A stretch of DNA of 64,000 bases from Hyaloperonospora brassicae (Eukaryota; Oomycota; Peronosporomycetes; Peronosporales; Peronosporaceae): contig CANTFL010001401.1 of the NCBI GenBank assembly GCA_947650285.1, positions 339,896 through 403,895 on the forward strand, written 5' to 3'. Numbering within the stretch: the first letter of the stretch is position 1; each line of letters opens with the position of its first letter. Below, piece after piece: positions 23,756 to 35,510 of the stretch. A program made the position numbers and the translations under genes. The notes beneath the pieces were generated by a model. The model ran no database searches. It saw only the letters and a program-made list of their open reading frames with translations, and was not told the DNA's origin.

Positions 23756-24989
23756 TCACTAGGCATCTTTGCGAAGTCAATTGGAGCTATTCGGCAGTTG
23801 ACTAGACAGTTTGAAGATGGTCGACGATGTTAAGTGACAAGACTGCTGAAAAAGTATAAAGCCGTTATTAAAGCAAGATATGCACAACAACCTTTTCAAC
23901 TCATTTTCAATTTTACCAAAACCTTCACTAGCCTTACTAGCAAGACTTGCAGAGCCTCTTGCCTCTCTACTGGGAAATATTAAACAAGGGTACCGTAACA
24001 ACCCGAACTCTAAGGTGTAGTTTTTACGGGATAGGTTTTACGTCGGTAATTACGCAGGAATGATTGGACTCGTAGGGTGAATAGATGCGCTGACTGACTT
24101 AAATGTGTCCACATATGAATCAGGGCGTAGGCAGATAATCTTGGATAATCAATCACCTCATAATCTTCCATCTACTGCCCAATTGTCTTCTCTGGTCTTC
24201 CGAGTGGACTACCTGCATCCTTCCCAGTTTCGGTCGTCAAGCTTCGCATCTTTCAACAAATAGCTTGTCCCTTTAATTTATTCTTCTTCTCATCGTTGCC
24301 TTTCGCTGCGCTTTGTTTAGTCTCGCGGTCCTTAAAAAGCTTATGTCCTAATGTTCTGCTGGCACCATGTGCAGTCGCTCTTGTTTAACCATGTCGAGAA
24401 TAAGAATATCAACTTATCAAGTATATCCTATGGTGCGATTTCAATCGCAAGCATGTCTCGCGACATCATCATTGTGCACGCTTAATTTAGTGGCGCATCT
24501 ACACATCGGGAATCATCTCGGCATTTTAGGTACCTCTGCAAATATTTGAACATTCTCGCGCAGACGCTGAAAGAATATGAGCACAATTTTATCCCGTAGC
24601 TTGGTCATCGTCCATAGCTTCTGTTCCAGATCTTTGTGAAAACTTCTGACACGAAAAGCAAACCCACGGCTTTGTATAATTGATCAAAAGACCATGTTTT
24701 AACTTTGCTTCATCATGAGAAGGATCCACTTCAATGACCGCAATCAAGGTTAGGCTTTTTGTTCTTTGTTCCATTCTTTCTTCTTTTCGAAACTGTAAAT
24801 CGGCTCTCCACTTCATAAATCTACGCGGACTTTCACCATAAATTTTCGCATCTTCACTTGCAGGGTATCCGCAGGAAGGCCATCTTTGACAGGAAACAGT
24901 CTCAACGTATAAGCAACAAAGTCTTTATCATCGTGTCAGCTCAAGATAAATGGACATGATTCTCTATCCGTCCTATCCAAAATCCTTGT

Positions 24990-25400
24990 CAAGTAAAGAT
25001 TCGTGATTTTGAAGCGTTAAAGAGGTTGGCGTAACGCTATCATGTTTAACAGAAAATTTAATTTTTATTGATGATGCTTGAATTTACCGAAGCTCTTTTT
25101 TTGCGGTAACGCAATCTGTTGCATCGCTTAGGTCGTTTTTTTATCTTGCGGATAAATACCATACGTGGTTAGCGCGTAGCCGAAATAATCTTATTTCGAT
25201 CGTAACATGTAGCATTTTTTTCGTTCCAAATGACATCATATTAGTTGAGTTGCTTCAACAACACCAGAAGATGCTCTAGGTGGTCAAATTTGTTGCTTAA
25301 ACACGTTAACAGATCATTCAGGTATGCAACAGCCAAGTCCAAATCACCAAAAATTTGTCCATTCGTGCCTAATACTCATCAAGTGCGGTAGTAAACTTCC
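24990..25400 (-). pseudogene. Ty3/gypsy-like reverse transcriptase remnant
   Basis: Minus-strand translation around 25350-25250 gives LAVAYLNDLLTC and then FDHLEHLLVLLKQL, the active-site strand and following helix of gypsy-type reverse transcriptase. It continues in another frame as VIWNEK and then DYFGYALTTYGIYPQDKKT (about 25170-25110), the segment after the palm. The catalytic YLDD box reads YLND. Frames shift and stops are frequent. Orientation is opposite to the integrase 1.5 kb to the left, so the two are separate insertions or a rearrangement. Confidence 0.65.
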
Positions 25401-28109
25401 ATTTAAAGGCTCTTTAATTTTTTATTTCCAAAAGATAGGCAACAATTAGCAAGCGGCCTGCTTTGCTTATTCAATTGTATCTAGTAGTAGCTCATATTGG
25501 CAATTAAAGTCGTAAACCACGGTGCTGCAGTCAGACGTCGCATAATCTTGCAAATTTGAGGATTGAAGTATGGAATGCAAAGTAGGCAGCGATTGCGTAC
25601 TCTGTAGTTTACCAGCACGCGAAAAGGCCCGTTCATCTATGTCACGAAAATTGCATGACTGACCAATTACGAATCATACCGGTATCTTAACTCACCGAGT
25701 TAAATAAGATGCTGGGTCCTGATCTTGCTGCGTAATCTTGACTGCTATTAAGGCAACAAGGTAGAGCTAGTACTTCGTTGTAGTAATTTGGATTGAGTTC
25801 TGATAAGTGAGCTCCTAATATACGCACAAATTTTGTTCCGGTGTTATTCAAAAACCATTATGTGTCGATTCGTCGAGATTACACTAACAAAAATATATAA
25901 GAGATAGTAATTGAATGGAAAAACAAAATACATATTGCAATGTATCAATTTAAATACCATCATCAAACTTGTTCAGTATGCCATACTATTTCTGGCATTG
26001 GACAACTTTGAACCGAGTTTACGCCATTTTTACAACCGACAGTGCCACCAAGCTGACCACGTATGTCAAGTTTTCGTGAGGCAATTTTTCAGCCTATCAT
26101 CTTATGGTAATGCTGTAAAAAGATAATCACCATGAAGAGATCTCAAGCCATCGAATCGAAGCCTTAATTTGAAGGTAATAAGGAAGGTGATTTTGTTTCG
26201 GATCCATCAACTTAGTACATTAGTATATCGCATGTATATGGGAATATAACAATTCTTTTATATTGCACCCGTGGTGTGATGCATTCGACGTGTATTATAT
26301 TCAGTATACAAGTAACTGAAGACTCGGAAAGTAATAGATTATACATGTCACTCGTAGTAGCAACATGATATTAATGATGTGCATTTTAGTCATTAGGCTC
26401 ATTGGCGGCAGGAATTACTTTGAAGATTGATGCAGCACAGATTATCCTTGGTTGTGATATGGCGTCACATCAATTGACCTAGCCACGAAACGCTTATATA
26501 GGAGAGCTATTGTGGCGATCGGGTAGAAAATATATATAAATTGTAGATTGCAAAACAAATGTAACTTTTTATAAAGACTTTTAAGGACCGTTATACAAAT
26601 GCTACATGATGTTTATTTTTATTACCTTGTTTTAATATTTTATATTACCTCTACACGCATAGTTTACGTGAAAATCAAGGCAAATAATTTGTCCAATTAG
26701 AAGGAGGGTAGCTTACATTAGGTCGTTTTTAGCATTTGAGGCTCCGTTTCATCATTTTTTGCAAATTCTTCTGGTGATGCTCGCGTTATACAAATTGTGC
26801 ATCTGTGAATATAAAAGTCCGGCTTAACTATCCACGTATCTTACAACAAAGCAATGTATGAATACGATGTTTATCCGACACCAATTGATACACAGCCATC
26901 GCTCCTCTTTATGTCAGATCGATTCTATCATTGCTTATTCCTACAATAAAAAAGCATGCAATGTGTACTTAAAAGGCGATCATATCCATCTTATTTATTT
27001 TAATAAAGAAGTTTAATTTGTTTTCGATTGTATGTGCCTTAAAACTGTAAAAATATCATATATGTCCGTCTAGAATTATACGCTGGATCACGTAAATAAA
27101 TTTGATGTAATAACTAATATAGGTTAATATGTCGTCGAATATAATTCTAGTGGCAAGCAAATTTGGGCAATAAAACTCGGGTGGTGCATTTCTCTATCAA
27201 TATAAAATATGTGAATTTGCCATATATGCCAAAAGTATGCCATACAATTGATACGTGATACAAAAATGTACTATATGACGTCAAATTAACTAATTTACTT
27301 TAAGCTACGAAGCTGAAACTATTGCTTATCAACCTGCTGATATGCGTGCTACGGGCTTGATGTAAATCAATATGCTAAGCTAATTCAATCGTGTTTATTT
27401 TATACGCCACTACAACTAAAAATACAACAAATTATACTCACAGGTTAGTAATGGTAATCCAGACTGAAGCCGATTCCATTTTTGAAGGAGTATCCTATCT
27501 TCCTAGTGCCGATACCTTCATCACAGCAATTGTTCTTTCTTAGCAAGCAATTGAACCAATGTTAACGCAAGAATTTGCTTTATCTGGGTTCAACTACCAT
27601 CGTCATCAAGATTCCTCAAACTTTGCGCTATCTTTTATACAAATCACTATTCGTCATTCACTGATATATACTGCGTCATATCGTACCGTTAAGATCGTTT
27701 CCAGCAGACCATACTGAGCAGAAAAGCAAAAAGAAGTTTTTCTTTATCATAAAATAATACCGCCGCGGTAAAAGCTGTATAAATTCACATAAGATATCAG
27801 GGATGTCGAAAGTAAGGTGTATGATGTAGTCTTACACTAATACAAAGACTAACAATTACATTTACACGCTGTTTTCAAGCGTTTACACAACTATCTCTCG
27901 TATTTACGTGCAAAAGTGATTATAATGGGCTCCTATCGATATGCTAGGACGCAAGATTAGTTTGTATGAGAAAGCATATGTAAAGGATAACTGGCTTATA
28001 TCAATGTAGTCGTACCCCGTTTATGAGGAATGCTATTCCTCAAATTAGCCAGATGATATCAAAACATCTTATAACAATATATTAAAAAAGCTAAAATCAA
28101 TGTAATATG

Positions 28110-28151
28110 TTGACTGGTCAACCATACATACATAGGCTTTTGACCAGTCAA
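28110..28151. repeat. Perfect 12-bp inverted repeat (hairpin)
   Basis: TTGACTGGTCAA (28110-28121) and TTGACCAGTCAA (28140-28151) are exact reverse complements with an 18-nt spacer. No gene is adjacent. It may be the terminus or footprint of a small inverted-repeat element. Confidence 0.55.
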
Positions 28152-30433
28152 ATTTTTGTAATATTAATGCTTTCGATCGATTTTATATTTTATAGTCTGC
28201 GTGCATTAATTATCTTGATCATTTTATGCCGCATTCTTTGTTAGGAGTGAGGATACTTTGATTCAAAGTTGTGTACTGCATTATTGTTTTCGTGCACTAC
28301 AAACAAACATAGCATATGTATAGAATATAAATATATATAAAAATACTTCTACTAGTAGTTTGATATATATGGTATTATAAGAACAAATGTGTTTTTGATA
28401 AGATTTAAATTCTTAAATTGATGTACAATATGTGAGCTGACCCAAATATAGATCTACGAAACGATAGCGAATCACAAATCCAATCACTTTCGATGATTTC
28501 AATTTCCATTGTCAACGACTTCCTCTTTATTATCGCCAAAAAAGACAATAGAGGCGAATCTTTACTCGCTTAGCGATGCAAGTATATGTATCATGTGCCA
28601 ACACAAAAAATTACCGTTTTTCGTGCTCTGATCCATGGCTTCGTAATCGACAATATTATATGCAATAAAATAAATATTTTTCTATGGAATGTTGACTAAA
28701 TTTAGATGTTAAATGATACGATATGTTAATCACGATTTCATATAAAGTGTGACAATTTGTACGCGAAACGTCCATTTTAGTACTTTTCGTCGCGTACCTT
28801 GTTTAATATTGTCTGACACATTACTTCGCGTAAAGTGTAAATTATGAATTTTTAGATGGTTATGTAGTTCTAATTGATAACGGATAATGACACAATTAAC
28901 ATTTCTACAAAGATTTTAATTTTATACAATGCGCAGGTGTAATAATATCTTAGTCTGGTGGCTCAATGAAATAAACCATAGAAAGTTATATGTTGTGGCG
29001 AGAATATAAGACGAAGCCTTGCGATATATGCTACTTTCAACTACTGACAATTCGCATCCCTTCGAACGGAACAGAGAAGAGCATATTAATGACTCTTCCG
29101 CAAAATCTGATTCTTGCTACGTGACAGAATAATTTTGATACACTTGCGCTGCAAACTGCATGTAAAATGAAGCGACGCCAGCCCCCAAACGTGGAAAAGA
29201 ATGTGTGCACAGGTCCGCACGCTCAAACACCGCATGCGAAAAGCTGGACCTTATACAAGCGTATTTGCATACGATGAAATTCGGCGGTGTGTGAAAAAAG
29301 ACGAGCAGATTCAATTTCAATCGATGTGACGAAGCTTATCCGCACGATGATTATGTAAATATACAGCTGGCAGGCTAACTAATTGTCTTTTCTATTGGCG
29401 CGTAATTTGCGTACATCTATATGGAACGACCACGGTACATTTGCCGACCCAGCAGACTCAGGGATCGGCTAATTTGCCGATTGCATTCAATTTAATATAG
29501 CATTTTCATCATTGTGTAAAATTAAGTTGCGTCCACAGGTGAGCATTTTCGTGTTTTGCTTCGTTAAAATAGCATGGCAGCCAGAATAATGGAATGCATT
29601 ACCTACCGGTACTACCATGTATTAAGTTTCGACGAAATTGCGGTCTACAAATTATAATATGCTCTAGCTTTACAATGGTACTGATAGAGCAATGTCATTG
29701 AGACTGTGTCTTTTAATTGATATTTTTAAATTGTACAGGGGGAACGATAATCACACAGCTTATTTTGGGGCAAGAGGCAACTATTAAAGTTCGCAATAAT
29801 GACTAGATAAGATGTTAAATTGCGTTGATTTACCTCTACAAAGGTGGTACGATCAACAGTAGCGGCAAGATTAAGGTAGTTTTATCTCAAGCATCCATAG
29901 GTATCAGACTAAATATTCCATTACGTATAAAGTGTAAAGTTAAATTTACTTTCCTTGATCTGAATTTGGCGGCCGGCCAAATTAGATGTATCCATTCGTA
30001 TAAAATGTATAAGGGAGGTATTTATAGTTCAATACAAGCCGTTTGGTGGAGTGTGTCGATGTAGCATTATTATAATGGGATACAAGCGGGTTGCACTTTT
30101 TTAACCTTTTTGCGGCAAACTCTACCAATTCTACATGAGCCTATCAGCTCAATTTAGTGGTATACGTATAGGTATCAGATGAGTCGACGTGTATCCAAAA
30201 AAGACGAAAGCTTTCACTCTCTTATATACGTAAATTTTTTGCATAGCACAAATGTATGTTGCTATTTCTTACATAACCACTTCTTAATCAGTTAATAAAG
30301 GAAATTTTAAAGACGATTGTAAGAACAAGACGGTATAGACAAGGTATTTAGGATCCAAACTGTATTAAAATTAGGGCATATATACATAAATTCTGCATTT
30401 GCCTACAACAACAACAATTACAAATTTATAAGG

Positions 30434-30715
30434 TTGACAACCGCAAGATTTTATCTAATGTGCTACTATGAGGAACTCTTGAGAGATGACAACCAAGTAC
30501 GCCAACATCCTCCTGAAGAACTATCACTACTGCAATTGAAGGCAATCCATGCTAATGACCTAGCTAAGAATGCATCGTTATTGCATGTTATGGCCGTGAC
30601 GCTCGAGGCTGAGATTACCGAAGCTAAGCTTAAGTGGGATGCGAAGGCGCTCGGTATTATTGGAAAAAATGGTGAATATACAACATCAGATAAAGATACG
30701 CTCGACAATATGTGA
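30434..30715 (+). CDS. Unidentified 93-residue ORF
   Basis: A plus-strand frame with charged, helix-prone composition (PPEELSLLQLKAIHAND, TLEAEITEAKLKWDAKALG) stands out from the surrounding AT-rich noise. The frame opens with an alternative codon; the first ATG is at 30461-30463 (about residue 10). No family was recognised. It could be a gag-like or host-gene fragment. Confidence 0.25.
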   Translation: MTTARFYLMCYYEELLRDDNQVRQHPPEELSLLQLKAIHANDLAKNASLLHVMAVTLEAEITEAKLKWDAKALGIIGKNGEYTTSDKDTLDNM

Positions 30716-33620
30716 GTTACATGCGTAGTCACACAATCTGGCTGATTGAATCAATCCAATGTTCATTATTGCTTTGAAATAACGAGTTGTTTGGACAGGT
30801 CTTGAATGGATATGGCATTGATTATGGCAAAACAAAGGATAACTCCAATTAGTGGTTTGTCATATTGCAAGAAACGGAAGAAGCAATTAATTAACAGCGT
30901 CAGCTCGTGGTCCTTCTAAACTGCCCTTTAACAATATATAGACTAAAATCAGTGATATGAAAAAATGCTTCTAATGTATAACCGATCAGTGTAAAGGTGA
31001 TGCTACAAATAGATACAATATATTCAAGAAAAGACAAGACAGTAAAAAAGCATTACGAGCCATCAAGATATAATGAAAATTTAAAGATGCGGCGAAGACG
31101 GCTGAAAGTAGGCGCTTCATGTTGCAACCGTTAGGGCCGGTCGAAATTTATGCTCAGCATGTAATCCAGTCGGTTCTCTAAAGTGCACTTGTCTAAAAAG
31201 GAGATCGATAGGGATATCAATGCTGGTTTGTGTGGTTTTTAACTTCGATGGCTGCTTAATCGATAGTGAAAACCTACTTGTATAACACACACTGCTGACC
31301 TGTTGGACTAAGAGGTCTTTGAGATTGCATCGATGTGACATAACTGGCAAAAGATGAGAAAGTTTCGTGGTAAAGGAACAGTGAAGCTTACAGACATTGA
31401 CAATAGGCGCACATAAATGATGGACGTGTTATATATCATTGGACTCGCCAGAAGATGTCGATCGGTCAGAAGACCCGCACAATGCAGTTAGAGCGCTTCG
31501 TATAAGCAATTTTTTGGTTTTTTTTGTTCTTGCAGCGCTAATGCAGTTTAAAACAAAGTTGAGGATAGGATTATTGCTTGACATCGAATATGAGTGGGCA
31601 AGGTTTGCGGAGTACGCTAAAAAAGTAAATATAAATTTTGGCATGCTGATAATTCAAATAGATACCTTCTCGTAATGTAGATGCTTAAAGATATCATTGT
31701 CGCGTTCGGTTAAGCTCAATGAGCGTGAGGTAGACGAAATATATGACACGCGACGTGTATCGTAATTGTGGCCTATGTTACGAATAAAAATGCTGCTGAA
31801 AGTGCAGCCCTGTATGAGGTTACCATTCTTGGAAAGACGAGATAATAAAATATGTCGAAGACTTCAAAGAATGACCAATAGTAGTGGAGATAGCCGAAGT
31901 GGAATATGATCAAGAGAATGGATAAATATATTGTATTGACCAGAAAAGTCATATCTGAAACATAAATTGACCAATTCATACACTGTACAAGAGCCAGCGA
32001 AGATTCTTTTGTTACCACATATAAATTTAAACAATTGGTTAAGTTTTTTCACGAGATCAAGCGTACAGGATGTAGTAGATATATATTGTATATAATGTTG
32101 GATGCGGCATTTAGCGAAGACGAGCAGAAATCTAAATGCAAGCATGGACCTCTGTTACTGAAGTGTGATATGATGGATAAAGACAACTATTCGCCAATAT
32201 GGTGTCGGCTTCTACTACAAGCATTGATGGCATTCCATACTACCCATATACACATGCAGGAACACTTGCTATAATAAATGCAGCTCAATTGAATTCGATT
32301 TATTAACGTTAATATATGTATTTTGCCCGTAAAGACAAAAAGAGGAATTTCTTTTTACATGGAGATGCTGCCCATTCTATTATGTGTCGTTAAAATTTTG
32401 CGTATTATCTGAAATAGCCTGATGAAGTAATTCAAAGAAAAATTTACCTATTCATTTTTTAAGCACAAGTTTGGGATTAAATAATATAGGAGACCTGCTT
32501 ACCGGTGTAATAAAATACTTTATATAAATTTTAATTGCTATAGACCATCCCAAATATTTTTTAAAGGATAAATAACAGATTTTACAGAAATATCGAACCA
32601 TGGTTATAAGGAGCTTGTATTTGTGATCCTTTTAGGCAATTTGAAGAATGCTTTGACGTGATGAAAAATCTGGTATATCATACATCAAATTAAAGAAAGC
32701 ATTTAGTCCTTGAAATACGACAAGTCGCAATTATACGGTTAAATTGCTGTGGTGAGGACTAGTGTGAATACCTTATGATCAACTTTGATTTTTGTTTTCA
32801 ATTTCCTCTACTTCGATAATATGATCATCGCCTGAAAGGAGAGCAAGAAGGCCGTGAAGTAAAAAAGCTCGTAAAATGATTTCTAAGTTAGAGTGCTAAA
32901 TCCCTTACAATTTTTTGGGATTATTGTTTATTATTTAGGGCACAAATGATATATAATTATTATTTGAAGCCGGTACGTAAATGATGTGTTCGTACATTTC
33001 ACCATAAGAACGCTAAGACGTTTGGCTTTCCATTCGCTTTCGATATCAATCTATTGTAGTTGCAGTCACTAATTATCGAGAAAGAACGTGCTGAAATAAA
33101 GTCAAGCCCCTATCGTTATTATAAAGCATATACAAGCCCTTATATCAGCACGAGACTGGCTAAATTGCGTGGAGTAGCACAGAGATACCGATATCAAAGA
33201 AGAATTGACTTGTGTCACTGAAAAGGCGCCATTTGCATTCTCTGATTTATAAAGTCGATAAGTGGCCATGGCGTTTTAGTACCATGTAGTATCCGAGAGG
33301 TTTCTACTGAAACGTGCTACGCATACTGGCTGGCGCAACATCATAGGAGTATACAGTTTCATCTGTAGGTCTTAAATACTAATCGGGAGATAGCCGGTAT
33401 TGTTTAAGCTAAACAACTACATACTGTCTCAATCGGTTCCACGGGATCGGGTAACATGGCATTCAGACTTTGAACTAACGAGAAAATTTGAGTGTGCGTA
33501 ACGCCTGCGTAAATGAATCATTAGCAAGTGGATTGGTTGTTAATTTGGAAATATAATCAAAATGACAGTTCACTGAGATAAAATTCTGTATGTAGTGAAA
33601 AAATAAAGCATGTTGGTATA

Positions 33621-33758
33621 TGCCACGTCTTTGTTCTCGGCAATATGATACGTGGGACACTCTAGGTGGACTTCGGTATAACAAACATCAATTCGAGAAC
33701 ATTAAAAAATGGATTGATGAACGAAACGGTCAACTTCCAGTGCCAGAAAACTGGTAGT
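33621..33758 (+). pseudogene. Unidentified C-terminal coding fragment
   Basis: A frame without an ATG reads DTWDTLGGLRYNKHQFENIK and then WIDERNGQLPVPENW before TAG at 33756-33758. The Trp/Gly/Asn pattern looks like the end of a genuine protein rather than chance AT-rich sequence. No family was recognised. An antisense ORF over it is ignored. Confidence 0.25.
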
Positions 33759-34279
33759 AAACAGACAAACTTCATGCAGTCGCGATGCGTGAGAGTGTTG
33801 TACTTGTGCCCGCCATATGCATGTTGTATAGTTTAATAACCATTTATTTACCACTAAGTTATTACTTGACGAAGATAACGTTATGTATGGCTATGGGAGG
33901 GATAGATTAAAGATATAATAAAGTTACCATCTATAGCATAACCTTAATTACATCTCAATTGATTGTAGATATTGTTGTAAATGGTTCATACCTAAGTGAC
34001 CAATCTATTTATATTTATTATAAAATGTAACACACATATCGCAAGCATTTGTTTCACTTCATAGCATTGCTTTGTATGTACTGTAATTACATTTCGACGC
34101 CGTGGACCGCTCGTTGCATATATTTAAGCTAACGGGTCTTCTACTCTTGCTAGTGTAAAGATGACAGAAGAAGCGCACAACGAATTAATGCTTACCAAGT
34201 TTTACGGTATCTATGATTGAACTTCTGCAAATCTTCATTACCAAACGCTTAATATATGAGAGGTTTCGTTGAGCTAATT

Positions 34280-34299
34280 GCCCGCAAATCTTTGCGGGC
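34280..34299. repeat. Compact GC-rich hairpin
   Basis: GCCCGCAAA (34280-34288) and TTTGCGGGC (34291-34299) form a perfect stem with a minimal loop, isolated in AT-rich DNA. It looks like a bacterial terminator stem, but the context is eukaryotic and no gene is adjacent. Confidence 0.5.
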
Positions 34300-35349
34300 G
34301 TTTCGACCAAATCGTCGCTTGACCTCTTTACTTAAACGATAAATTGATACCAGCGAGAATTTAGACTTCTCTGAGGCAGAAATCCTTCTGCATGACTCAT
34401 TTCTATCGTAGTATGGATTTACGTAAACTATTAATGCACAAATCGTTTCTCTATAAGTTTTTGAGACACCCTATTGAGTAAACCAAAGTGGTCTTTATTC
34501 TATGGCAAAAAAACCATATGCACATGATGGAGCCAAACGTGCAGAAGGTCGATGACTCGTCCGCAACAGCAGATTCGCCGCCATCTATTATAGGTTCCTG
34601 TTTATTGTAGCAGCGATCCAAAGCGCATATTAAATTTATATTGTCCTTACAGGTGTCAACTTAGTAATGTAGTTGAGCGCTGATAACAAGTTTCGCGTGA
34701 TCTCGCGGCTCCACTGGTGTCCAAATACGTAAACTGCCGTAGAAGTATATCGTTTCCGTGCCTATCAATTCGTCAACTTTGGTATATGTCTTCGAAATAA
34801 TCTGCACGTTTCCACGTATACTCGAGCTATAGGAAAGTACTCGACAGTACTTTATGATGGGTTGGAGCCAATCATATGAAATTATTCACACAATCACCAG
34901 CATAGTGTAATGTGCTAGGAATTGGTCACCCCGATAACTACTAGGTAGCCTTACCACTATATAGATACAGAATCCAGTAAGCTTTCTGACTATTTAAGCC
35001 GCCTTGCGATATTAAATTTTGTTCGTTGCTGTGTTTCTGCGTCTGATCGCAGATGGAAAATGTCTGGAGTGTCCATTATACGGGCCAAACAATGTGAGAT
35101 AATTCCTCGATTAATGTACGAGCCTATACTGGCGTCGGTTATACGAAAATATAACCGAGAAGCGAAGTCAACACTTGTATACGCATATAAATTGGGCTCT
35201 ATTTAACCCTGAAGAAATCTAAGAGAATCTAAAGCCTATGAGTTCACAAATTTGAAAGTGGCGCGTCAAATGCCACGCGTCAATATTTTTTACACAGTTT
35301 CATTAACTAAAGTATTTATGCTCGTGGCTGTCATTATTTTTTAATTGCG

Positions 35350-35510
35350 ACCGACACTTGTAATCGATTTATTGGTCGTGATTAATATATTTACAAAACC
35401 GATTTGAGTAGCACTTGTGATCGACAACTAGAATCTATCAATCTTTATACTCATGTATGATCGACACTTGTGATCAACACTCATTACTAACACTTATGAT
35501 CGGCCGATTA
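35350..35510. repeat. Degenerate short direct repeats of the type GACACTTGTGATCGAC
   Basis: Related words occur at 35353-35367 (gacacttgtaatcga), 35411-35425 (gcacttgtgatcgac), 35463-35476 (gacacttgtgatca) and 35491-35503 (cacttatgatcgg), with a weaker echo near 35530-35560. Spacing is irregular (about 30-55 bp), suggesting a decayed minisatellite or a cluster of binding-site-like words. Confidence 0.45.
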
